Origin: Thermoplasmata archaeon
Lineage (GTDB): Archaea; Thermoplasmatota; Thermoplasmata; Thermoplasmatales; Thermoplasmataceae
Reading direction: 5' to 3'
DNA: 11,514 bases
NCBI GenBank assembly: GCA_021806355.1
Contig: JAJZXT010000132.1
Coordinates: 1 to 11,514 of the forward strand
This document shows positions 1 through 6,071 of the stretch, piece after piece. Position numbers and translations under genes: made by a program. The first letter of the stretch is position 1; each line of letters opens with the position of its first letter. Under the pieces are notes generated by a model that was not told the DNA's origin, ran no database searches, and saw only the letters and a list, made by a program, of their open reading frames with translations.

Positions 1-1
1 A

Positions 2-592
2 ATCGCAACTATAATACTCATAGCAATAACCATAGTTCTGGCTGCAACCCTTTACACTGCACTGACATATTATGCATCAACTGCATCATCGTCAAAGCCT
101 CCTGTTGCAGTATCCATCTCAGCAACTATAACTGAAAAATGCTATGTTAACCAAACCGAATGCCATTCAATGCCCTATGGTGGACCTGGTTTTTCAAATA
201 ACACCACATTCTATGAACTTTATATAAATTCCATAAACGGTTGCAATGGAAACATATCCCTAAAGGACATCCAGTTTATCATTTCATACAGGAACAACAG
301 CATTTCAGGAAGATGTGTATGGTCTTGTTTTAAGTATTTAATACAAAGTAATGGAAGTCTTAATTGTACTGTTATATCCTCTATTCAAACAAAAAGCATA
401 ATAGGATCAAATTTCACATTAACTTGGTTCCATCCAATAGAGCATATGATAAGTGGATCTATTTTCCTGTTTCAACCATATTACTTTAACTATGCACACA
501 AAATGATCTATTCCCCTCAAAACAAAATTTATTCTATAGAGGCCGTAAATTACGTAAATCAAACAGTATTATTTACGGCCAATATTTCTTAA
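2..592 (+). CDS. Type IV pilin-like surface protein, 5' end outside the window
   Basis: The reading frame is open from base 2 to a TAA at 590-592, giving 196 residues with the N-terminus missing. Residues 1-24 form an uninterrupted hydrophobic segment beginning IATIILIAITIVLAA, which matches the segment following the cleavage site of archaeal type IV pilin/archaellin-like proteins (class III signal peptides; Pilin_N/DUF1628 type). The prepilin cleavage site would lie just upstream of base 1. The rest is a polar extracellular domain with six cysteines and about ten N-X-S/T sequons, so disulfides and heavy N-glycosylation are plausible for an extremophile surface protein. An internal ATG at 170 would remove the hydrophobic helix and is not the likely start. 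The stretch is more AT-rich than the metabolic genes to the right, as is common for surface proteins. The family assignment rests on the N-terminal helix only; the exact role (pilus subunit, adhesin or other secreted protein) is unknown. Confidence 0.72.
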   Translation: MATIILIAITIVLAATLYTALTYYASTASSSKPPVAVSISATITEKCYVNQTECHSMPYGGPGFSNNTTFYELYINSINGCNGNISLKDIQFIISYRNNSISGRCVWSCFKYLIQSNGSLNCTVISSIQTKSIIGSNFTLTWFHPIEHMISGSIFLFQPYYFNYAHKMIYSPQNKIYSIEAVNYVNQTVLFTANIS

Positions 593-895
593 GCATTGAT
601 ATCTTCTTAGTAAAGTATCTATTTTATCAAGAAAAATTATCGCGTGATAATGAACAGAGTAGTGGTTCATAAACGTGAACGGAATGCCTGCCAATTTCAT
701 CATTGGAGCATAATCAGAATCCATTTATCTCCTCAACGGGGCATACTCATACACAATAGGAACATCGCCATCACATTCCTTTTCAGCTCAGGCAGTTTCA
801 ATCCATGTGGACTTTAGTGAAATAATGGTCATAGTAACGTTTTCTTCTGAACAAGCAGCAATGGTTAAATTTTTATCATATCTTAGTCTATGGCG
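569..895 (-). pseudogene. Decayed M28-family zinc aminopeptidase, C-terminal remnant
   Basis: One minus-strand frame reads through about 109 codons with only two in-frame stops, TGA at 788-790 and TAA at 725-727, ending at TAA 569-571. Between and after the stops it retains protein-like sequence: SLKSTWIETA, then GDVPIVYEYAP, then DSDYAPMMKLAGIPFTF and VHYHAIIFLDKIDTLL. The order SD-x-x-P...GIP...YH...DKID resembles the C-terminal part of M28 (PA-domain/GCPII-like and aminopeptidase) proteins, where the His after Tyr is a zinc ligand. No intact N-terminal metal-binding part is seen: the tRNA gene sits immediately upstream of the remnant. An ATG at 722-724 right after the second stop could start a 51-residue ORF with GAGGAG upstream, but that would be only a fragment. 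Its end overlaps the end of the pilin-like gene by 24 bases. The family call comes from motif reading without a search. Confidence 0.5.
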
Positions 896-901
896 TTAAC
901 T
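866..901 (+). promoter_or_regulatory. TATA-like promoter of the tRNA-Pro gene
   Basis: A TATA-like stretch (TTTTTATCATA, 870-880) lies 22-32 bases before the first base of the mature tRNA, the expected distance for an archaeal promoter with transcription starting at or just before the tRNA. It overlaps the decayed peptidase frame. Inferred from position and composition only. Confidence 0.4.
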
Positions 902-974
902 GGGGCTGTGGGGTAGCTTGGTATCCTACGGGCTTTGGGAGCCTGAGACTCCGGTCCAAATCCGGGCAGCCCCA
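902..974 (+). tRNA. tRNA-Pro (anticodon TGG)
   Basis: The sequence folds as a full cloverleaf. The seven-pair acceptor stem is perfect (GGGGCTG at 902-908 with CAGCCCC at 967-973) and A974 is the discriminator base. The D-arm has the GGTAGCTTGGTA-type loop. The anticodon stem 929-933/941-945 has one G-T pair and encloses the loop TTTGGGA, which places TGG at 34-36 and reads proline CCN codons. The T stem is 950-954/962-966. The T loop reads TCCAAAT, so position 55 is C rather than the usual T. CCA is not encoded and there is no intron. Identity as proline is secure from anticodon and overall pattern. Confidence 0.93.
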
Positions 975-979
975 TTCTA

Positions 980-989
980 AATCTTTTTG
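980..989 (+). terminator. Oligo-T terminator after tRNA-Pro
   Basis: A run of five T (984-988) follows the tRNA 3' end by about ten bases. T-rich tracts without a hairpin are the usual archaeal terminators. Confidence 0.4.
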
Positions 990-1017
990 CCTTCGTATCG
1001 CCGGAACAAACTTGCCA

Positions 1018-1830
1018 TCAGTTTGTTATTATCAGTTCCGTGATGCCCTTTCTCCCGCTTTTATCTGAATTGATAGAACGGTTGGCAGTGATCTCAAATA
1101 TATTAAATGAGGAATAGAGTTCCCTGATAAGCTGGGAATCGGAATTGCTCATAACTACGAAAGCCCCTCTTGAAGAAACGTTTTCAAAAACAGAAAATAA
1201 CCTCTCCTGTTCCGCAGGTCCAAAGGAACCTGAATTGTAGGAGGTGAAAAATGCAGTCTTGGAAAGGGGATGGTATGGAGGATCAAGATAGACAAAATCA
1301 TTTTTTTCAACATTCTTCAGGGCAGGTTCAAAATCACAGCACTCCAGTTCAACATTCTTGAGGGCTTCCGACATACTTAGGATGTCATCTTGATCAGGTA
1401 TCCTCGGGTTCTTATACCTCCCAAAGGGGACATTGAAATTTCCAGAACTGCTAACCCTGTATAGCCCGTTGAAGCAGTGCCTGTTGAGATAAATCATCAG
1501 GGCTGCCCTTCTCGCAGGTTCAGGTTTGGAGTTGAACTCTTTCCGGGCTGCATAGTAATCATTCTCATTATTGCCATAATTGAGGTTGTTGATGGATTCT
1601 ATCAGTTCCTGGGGTTCATTTCTTATGTATTTATAAACAGAAATGAGATCAACATTCAGATCCGACAAGAATCCGCTGGAAATAGTTTTCCTGTTATGCA
1701 ACTCAAAAAATAATGCACCTCCACCGAGAAATGGTTCCCAGTAGCCCTTGAAACTCTCCGGCATCCTTTTCATTATTTCAGGAAGAAGCTGCCGCTTTCC
1801 TCCAGCCCATTTCAGTATAGGTTTAGGCAC
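1018..1830 (-). CDS. D12-class (Dam-like) DNA adenine-N6 methyltransferase
   Basis: The 270-residue protein transfers a methyl group from S-adenosylmethionine to adenine N6 in DNA. Motif X (KWAGGK, residues 7-12), motif I (PFLGGGALFF, 33-42) and the catalytic motif IV DPPY (183-186) are in the order and spacing of the D12/Dam family, whose length (about 260-290) it matches. NVPFGRYK (133-140) fits the conserved segment before the target-recognition part. Many family members recognise GATC, which is present in this window (for example at 1281 and 1392), but the target cannot be read from sequence. The start is GTG (1828-1830), with a TATA-like box about 25 bases upstream and no Shine-Dalgarno site, so a leaderless transcript is likely. 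It follows another methyltransferase gene by 46 bases on the same strand. No restriction endonuclease partner is visible, so it may be an orphan regulatory or protective enzyme. Confidence 0.9.
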   Translation of the reverse strand: MPKPILKWAGGKRQLLPEIMKRMPESFKGYWEPFLGGGALFFELHNRKTISSGFLSDLNVDLISVYKYIRNEPQELIESINNLNYGNNENDYYAARKEFNSKPEPARRAALMIYLNRHCFNGLYRVSSSGNFNVPFGRYKNPRIPDQDDILSMSEALKNVELECCDFEPALKNVEKNDFVYLDPPYHPLSKTAFFTSYNSGSFGPAEQERLFSVFENVSSRGAFVVMSNSDSQLIRELYSSFNIFEITANRSINSDKSGRKGITELIITN

Positions 1831-1876
1831 AAGGGTAAAGTTAGAGAGTCTTTATTAACAATTCCTTCAATTGATA
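1831..1876 (-). promoter_or_regulatory. Promoter of the Dam-like methyltransferase gene
   Basis: On the minus strand TTAATAAA (1851-1858) is centred about 25 bases before the GTG at 1830, the distance expected if transcription begins at the start codon. This suggests the gene is transcribed on its own as well as by read-through from the upstream methyltransferase. Confidence 0.4.
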
Positions 1877-2905
1877 TCATGTCCTGCGTAGGGCATTTCT
1901 GGCAGTGTTCTGCAATATGAGTATATACTCATGCTTGAAAACGTAGAATCCGCCGCTGAATGCCCGGTATCTCCACAGCTTCTCCTGGTTCCTCTTGCCC
2001 CTGGTAGAATCAAAATTCTTTACAACAATGCTCTTAAGCATCAATCCTTCCTCCATTGCTGCATTCATGGTCATGAAGCCCAGAGGTTCCAGTTTAGAGT
2101 CGTTGAATTTATCGCCTATGACTATTGCCATGATTCCGTTCGTCTTAAGGGCTTTTTTTGAATTCCTGATCACGGCACGCATGGATTCCAGGAAATCCTC
2201 CACGGAGTTCTTATTTGAAAGGTCCCTGCTGTCTCCAGAAAACTTGATGATATCGTGATATGGCGGATGAAGTATGGCAAGCTGAAACCCATTGAAGCTG
2301 CTATCTTCAACCATGCTTGAGAAATCAGATATTGTGCTGTCAGCCACGAGTGCCTTCACGCTTGCCGGTTCAATCCCTTTCTGCAGCGATATTCTCTCGG
2401 AAGCCTTCGATACAACGTCACCGTTAAGGTCAACTCCAAGGCCATTTCTTCCCTGTATCTTGCACTCAATCAGTGTGGTACCGCTTCCCATAAAAGGATC
2501 CAGAATCCAATCTCCCTTCTTTGTGTATCTCAGGATCAACTGCCTTGGAATTTGTGGAACAAAATTCCCCCAATACCAGCCAAGATGGGTTCCGCTTCGA
2601 TCCCTCTTCTCAAAATTCCACAGGCTGTCTGTAATGATGTCATCATAATCATTCCACCTGTTAAGGTTGATATCGTTTATCCCATTGGTTTTTACCGCTG
2701 AAAGGCTATCCAGCAATCTTTCGAGATAATATCTTGCCCTCTCAACACTCCTGCTTCCCAATATCTTATCGACAAAATATTCCTGCCCCCCAAGAATATC
2801 CTTATTACCTTCTATCTTCGACCTTATTTCCTCTATGCTTTCAAGCGAATATACGGTCTTTATAAAAGCCTCTAAATCATTGATTGTCTTTGTCTTTCCA
2901 GTCAT
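1877..2905 (-). CDS. DNA methyltransferase, N4-cytosine/N6-adenine type with HPPY motif
   Basis: This 342-residue SAM-dependent DNA methyltransferase carries motif I as DPFMGSGTTLIE (136-147), followed by an acidic ligand position in GVDLNGD (157-163), and the catalytic loop as LHPPY (212-216). Motif IV is normally D/N/S-PPY; a His in the first position is less usual. The order is I then IV. Upstream, WGNFVPQIPRQLI (112-124) resembles the segment preceding motif I in N4/N6 methylases. The first 100 residues are charged and helical with no recognised domain. The ATG (2903-2905) overlaps the TGA of the zinc-ribbon gene (ATGA), suggesting coupled translation. Whether it methylates cytosine N4 or adenine N6, and at which site, cannot be read from the sequence. 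A DNA target is inferred from the DPFMGSGTT motif; RNA methylases also contain related motifs, so an RNA substrate is a less likely alternative. Confidence 0.8.
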   Translation of the reverse strand: MTGKTKTINDLEAFIKTVYSLESIEEIRSKIEGNKDILGGQEYFVDKILGSRSVERARYYLERLLDSLSAVKTNGINDINLNRWNDYDDIITDSLWNFEKRDRSGTHLGWYWGNFVPQIPRQLILRYTKKGDWILDPFMGSGTTLIECKIQGRNGLGVDLNGDVVSKASERISLQKGIEPASVKALVADSTISDFSSMVEDSSFNGFQLAILHPPYHDIIKFSGDSRDLSNKNSVEDFLESMRAVIRNSKKALKTNGIMAIVIGDKFNDSKLEPLGFMTMNAAMEEGLMLKSIVVKNFDSTRGKRNQEKLWRYRAFSGGFYVFKHEYILILQNTARNALRRT

Positions 2906-3552
2906 TGTGCCTGTGGTCCCGTACCATTACTGCCCTGGGCAGAAGGTGTTATCTTTTCATTGAACCAGTTCTCTAGTGTCACATTTCTGGAGCGTATTCT
3001 GTAGTTTGGGAAGCTCATCCTCCTTCCATCTTTTAACTTGAGGATGATTACCTGTGTTCCCCTGGATCCTGTCATAGGGCTCATTGCTTCTATGTCAGAA
3101 TAGTCAAAGGATAGATCAAGAGTTCCCTTCTTTGTGCGAAACCCATTATTGTAGATGTACAACCTGCCAGAACCGACCCTTCTTCCAAGCGATATTGCTA
3201 TCAGGACAATATATATAGCAAGATATGGGAGATAACTTGTAATATAGGAAGTGTTCCCGGAGGTGAATGTCGCATAGAGAGGATAGCCCATCACGACAAT
3301 GAGAATCACAGCCATTCCTATGATGCTCAATAGAATCCTGGGTCCAAACTGGGCAATAGGAACCTCTCCCTTAAAGGCATCTCCCTTGAATGGTTCATCT
3401 TTCTGCTGTTGCACATAGGTGGATTCAGCTGGAGATTTTTGGAGAGTGCCACCTGGTGTTGAACCTGTTTCAAAGTCATATCCGCAACTGATGCATTTCT
3501 TTGCTCTTTTTGGGTTTGGGTAACCACACGAAGGGCAAATCTTACTCGCCAT
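2902..3552 (-). CDS. Zinc-ribbon membrane protein with C-terminal PH-like domain
   Basis: The 216-residue protein begins with a four-cysteine zinc ribbon (C6-x2-C9 and C20-x2-C23, each followed by GY), then a polar, proline- and lysine-containing linker (about 30-68). Two hydrophobic segments follow (about 72-96 and 103-123), consistent with a two-pass inner-membrane hairpin. The C-terminal part (about 126-200) alternates beta-strand-like stretches such as GRLYIYNNGFRT and QVIILKLKDGRR and ends in an amphipathic helix, the pattern of bacterial/archaeal PH-like domains; this last call is tentative. Both soluble parts would lie in the cytoplasm if the hairpin is as drawn. ATG at 3550-3552 has no Shine-Dalgarno site but a TATA-like box 25 bases upstream, so it probably starts a leaderless mRNA that continues into the methyltransferase genes. 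No specific function is recognised. Confidence 0.72.
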   Translation of the reverse strand: MASKICPSCGYPNPKRAKKCISCGYDFETGSTPGGTLQKSPAESTYVQQQKDEPFKGDAFKGEVPIAQFGPRILLSIIGMAVILIVVMGYPLYATFTSGNTSYITSYLPYLAIYIVLIAISLGRRVGSGRLYIYNNGFRTKKGTLDLSFDYSDIEAMSPMTGSRGTQVIILKLKDGRRMSFPNYRIRSRNVTLENWFNEKITPSAQGSNGTGPQAQ

Positions 3553-3638
3553 GTCTTAAAATTACTCTTTACATTATAAAGATGCTTATTTCATTGGGTA
3601 GTTATTTTAAGCCTGATGTGTTAAAGTGTTAGTTAACC
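3553..3638. promoter_or_regulatory. Divergent promoter region between the zinc-ribbon gene and the 137-residue orphan gene
   Basis: The 86-base gap holds a minus-strand TATA-like box (CTTTATAAT, 3573-3581) centred 25 bases before the ATG at 3552, matching a leaderless start. For the plus-strand gene the best candidate is an AT-rich element at 3600-3611, about 33 bases before the ATG at 3639, which is a weaker match. No Shine-Dalgarno sites precede either start. Confidence 0.45.
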
Positions 3639-4052
3639 ATGACAAGCAAAGATAATCCCGTTAAAGAGAGCGGTATAAGGGAAAGGATTCCAACACCAGA
3701 GGTAAAACTCATTTCTAACGAGATTCCCGGAATACTTGCCCACAATGCATCGAAGTCAGCGAATCCGGTGGAATACAAGCTGGATGACATGAAATTTTCA
3801 GTGAAATTTGAATACTATGCAAAGAAGATGGCCGGAGGGGAGGGAATCTACGATACAATTCCGTCAGAATCCGATCTTAAGGAAGCGGGGAGCATTGTCT
3901 TCAAGGTAATGGGGCTTCATAATGGGTTGACAGGGCAGAAGGAGACCCAGCTGGAGATAACAGAAGGAAGAATCATATCCACGCCGGACAGGGAGGAAGA
4001 AAATCTTATGAAATTCCAGAAGGCAGTTCTCAATCTTGGAAGGCTGAACTAG
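3639..4052 (+). CDS. Conserved-looking hypothetical protein, 137 residues
   Basis: I do not recognise this protein. It is soluble (no hydrophobic segment long enough to cross a membrane), has no cysteine, and is rich in Lys/Glu with an unstructured-looking N-terminus (about 1-25). The centre (about 45-62 and 84-93) alternates in a beta-strand manner, and the C-terminus (about 115-134) looks helical. Codon use resembles the neighbouring metabolic genes, with AAG, GAA and AGG frequent, and the frame has no competing long frame on either strand, so it is very probably a real gene. It is transcribed divergently from the zinc-ribbon/methyltransferase group and convergently with lipB, so it is probably monocistronic. 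Its ATG (3639) is the first in frame after the likely promoter; no Shine-Dalgarno site precedes it. Confidence 0.65.
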   Translation: MTSKDNPVKESGIRERIPTPEVKLISNEIPGILAHNASKSANPVEYKLDDMKFSVKFEYYAKKMAGGEGIYDTIPSESDLKEAGSIVFKVMGLHNGLTGQKETQLEITEGRIISTPDREEENLMKFQKAVLNLGRLN

Positions 4053-4096
4053 AGCCCTGGAAGATTCGTCTCAAAACACCAAATTAAGATTTGAAA

Positions 4097-4771
4097 TCAA
4101 TTTTTCAGTGTGCTATAGAATTCATAGAATTCTTCCTTAGAAAGATGCCTTGATGAAGGCAAAAAATCCATTAAATTGTTTCTGACAGCACCTATCATTG
4201 AGTTTCTATTAACATTTAAATAGCCGATCACACCAGGATCCATGCCGCACGGCCTTATCCTTGAGAATCCTTCCAGCACCTCCTCGCTTATATTGATGGA
4301 TGCTCCATGAAAGGATATCCCTTTTACAATGGCCATTCCCAGTGATGCAACCTTCCTGTCACCATTGGGTGTATCGTATGCCCATATGCCTGGTTCATCT
4401 CCAAGATGGCAGTGGAACCCGAGACCCTCGATGGATTTTATTATAACTTCCTGAATATCATTGACAAATTTCCTGACATCTATGTGCCCGGACTTCTCTA
4501 TTTTTATAATGGGATATATGACCAATTGCCCAGGGCCGTGGTATGTTACATCCCCGCCCCTTTCGGTCTCTATCGCATCAACCCCGGTAAAATTATCTGC
4601 ATTCGGGTGCCTGCCGGTGGTATAAACTGAAGGGTGATCAAGAAATAGAATAGTGTCGCCTATGGCATCATGTTCCCTTAGATCCCTCAACCTGTGCTGG
4701 AGATCAAGTGCCTCCCGAAAACCTATCGTTCCAATATCAGCGGTTTGGCTTGAAATGAAGCGGTTTATCAT
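4097..4771 (-). CDS. lipB: Octanoyltransferase (lipoate-protein ligase B)
   Basis: LipB moves an octanoyl group from a carrier onto the lysine of lipoyl domains, the first step of lipoyl cofactor synthesis. The 224-residue protein has the family signature RGGDVTYHGPGQ (71-82), the catalytic lysine in RKVASLGM (K140), the GISFHGASINIS segment (151-162) and the catalytic cysteine in RPCGMD (C175), so all active-site elements seem present. It is the last gene of the lipA-odh-lipB operon. Its ATG (4769-4771) lies 35 bases inside the end of lpd; GGAGAT (4777-4782) sits five bases upstream, and the family-typical LQ segment follows at the normal distance, so the overlap is probably genuine. In bacteria the donor is octanoyl-acyl carrier protein; archaea generally lack that fatty-acid system, so the donor here is unclear. 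LplA-type ligase function is unlikely because the Cys/Lys pair is of LipB type. Confidence 0.92.
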   Translation of the reverse strand: MINRFISSQTADIGTIGFREALDLQHRLRDLREHDAIGDTILFLDHPSVYTTGRHPNADNFTGVDAIETERGGDVTYHGPGQLVIYPIIKIEKSGHIDVRKFVNDIQEVIIKSIEGLGFHCHLGDEPGIWAYDTPNGDRKVASLGMAIVKGISFHGASINISEEVLEGFSRIRPCGMDPGVIGYLNVNRNSMIGAVRNNLMDFLPSSRHLSKEEFYEFYSTLKN

Positions 4772-6056
4772 AGGCGATCTCCGCAGATTCTTTTACGGAT
4801 TCAGATATTGTTGGGTGAGGATGTATTGTCGATCCGAGGTCTTCAACAGTAAGGCCCGACTCAATGGCAAGTGATATCTCACTTATAAATTCAGATGCGT
4901 GGGGGGCTGCAAATCCTGCTCCCACTACTGTCCCGTCCTTGTCATAATATATGGTTGTGTAGCCAAGGCTTGAATTCATACCCTGTGCCCTTCCATTTGC
5001 GGCAATTGGAAACTTCGTTGCGTTCTCGCTCTTTCTGCCTGTATAGGCTATTTCCGGATCAGAATATATGACGTATGGCATGGCATAATACTCAACCTGG
5101 CTGTTTATTCCGCATATGTTGTTTGCGACAATTCCGCCTTCATAGAATGCCTTATGGGCCAGCATCGGCATGCCGGAGACATCTCCCAATGCCCACACAT
5201 TGCTCTCGCTCGTCATTTTTCGCTTATCCGTTTTAATGAAGCCGTTCTCCATTTCCAGCTTAAGATTCTCCAGTCCAAAGCCTTCAGTATTTGGCTTTCT
5301 TCCTGCGGTCAAGAGAACGAGATCGGCTGTCAGGTTGGCTCCCGATTCCATCTTAACATAAAACCGGTCTCTCTTGTCAACTCCTGCAATCTTGGCAGAA
5401 GTCATTACCCTTATTCCAAGATCCTTTAACTTTCTATCAACCGGCTTGATCAACTCAGGATCAACACCATTTAAAATGTTAGGAAGAACCTCTACAATTG
5501 TAACCATGGATCCAAGCTTTGCAAACGCCGTTCCAAGTTCAATTCCAATATACCCTCCGCCAATAACGATGAGTTCCTTTGGTATGGCCTTGACATCAAG
5601 GATTTCTTTGTTATAGAGAACATCATTGAATTTGTCCAGTTTAACCGGAGATGATCCGGTTGCTATTACCAGATGGTCACACTGGTAGGTTTCAACTCCA
5701 ACCTGGACATGGCTCTTGTCCAGAATCATGGCATTTCCCTTGACAATCCTGATTTTATAGGCTATGCAAAGGGTTTCAATACCGGACGTCAACCTGTTTA
5801 TCATTGACCATTTCCAGTTTTGCCAAGCGGCCATATCTATGTTGTAGTTCAGCCTGACTCCAGGCATCGTCTTCAGGTAGTTTACGCTGTTCGCAAGTTC
5901 AATTAGGGACTTTGAGGGGATACATCCGTAATTCAGGCATTCTCCACCCACTTTGTCTTTCTCTACCATCAATACGGTTTTTCCTTTCTGCCCTAATCTA
6001 ATTGCTGTGGCATATCCGCCTGGCCCTGCACCAATAACTATAGCATCATATTTCAT
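4737..6056 (-). CDS. lpdA: Dihydrolipoamide dehydrogenase (E3)
   Basis: This flavoprotein re-oxidises dihydrolipoyl groups on E2 and passes electrons to NAD+. In its 439 residues I see the FAD-binding GAGPGG (9-14), the redox disulfide GGECLNYGCIPS (C40 and C45), the second Rossmann motif GGGYIGIE (166-173) followed by an acidic residue at the end of the next strand (E189, which favours NAD+ over NADP+), the FAD-contacting ALGDVSG (289-295), and the dimer-interface catalytic HPHPTISE (412-419). The length is slightly below the 460-475 of bacterial enzymes. It starts 15 bases after E2 with AGAGGA nine bases before the ATG, and its last 35 bases overlap lipB. The cysteine spacing and C-terminal HPHP exclude mercuric reductase and glutathione reductase. 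Confidence 0.95.
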   Translation of the reverse strand: MKYDAIVIGAGPGGYATAIRLGQKGKTVLMVEKDKVGGECLNYGCIPSKSLIELANSVNYLKTMPGVRLNYNIDMAAWQNWKWSMINRLTSGIETLCIAYKIRIVKGNAMILDKSHVQVGVETYQCDHLVIATGSSPVKLDKFNDVLYNKEILDVKAIPKELIVIGGGYIGIELGTAFAKLGSMVTIVEVLPNILNGVDPELIKPVDRKLKDLGIRVMTSAKIAGVDKRDRFYVKMESGANLTADLVLLTAGRKPNTEGFGLENLKLEMENGFIKTDKRKMTSESNVWALGDVSGMPMLAHKAFYEGGIVANNICGINSQVEYYAMPYVIYSDPEIAYTGRKSENATKFPIAANGRAQGMNSSLGYTTIYYDKDGTVVGAGFAAPHASEFISEISLAIESGLTVEDLGSTIHPHPTISESVKESAEIAYDKPLHFKPNR

Positions 6057-6071
6057 TTATGCATTTCCTCT

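Noticed and set aside
569..724. Real small gene of 51 residues with a GAGGAG site upstream
   Set aside because: The same frame continues upstream past the stop with peptidase-like sequence, so a remnant of a larger gene explains it better; the site may be chance.
796..804. TTTCAATCC, resembling the tail of some archaeal CRISPR repeats
   Set aside because: It occurs once, with no regularly spaced copies or spacers, and lies inside the peptidase remnant frame.
1477..1713. Open frames on the opposite strand of the methyltransferase and operon genes (for example here, 2292-2648 and 5154-5429)
   Set aside because: Each lies wholly inside a well-supported gene, has low-complexity or implausible protein sequence, and no promoter or ribosome site of its own.
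902..1830. tRNA followed by a DNA methyltransferase, possibly an integrated element using the tRNA as attachment site
   Set aside because: No integrase gene and no second copy of the tRNA 3' end was found in the window; the tRNA is intact with its own terminator.
4053..4096. Hairpin terminator between the convergent 137-residue gene and lipB
   Set aside because: No convincing stem was seen; only a short T run at 4101-4105, inside the end of lipB, that could act as a weak terminator for the plus-strand gene.
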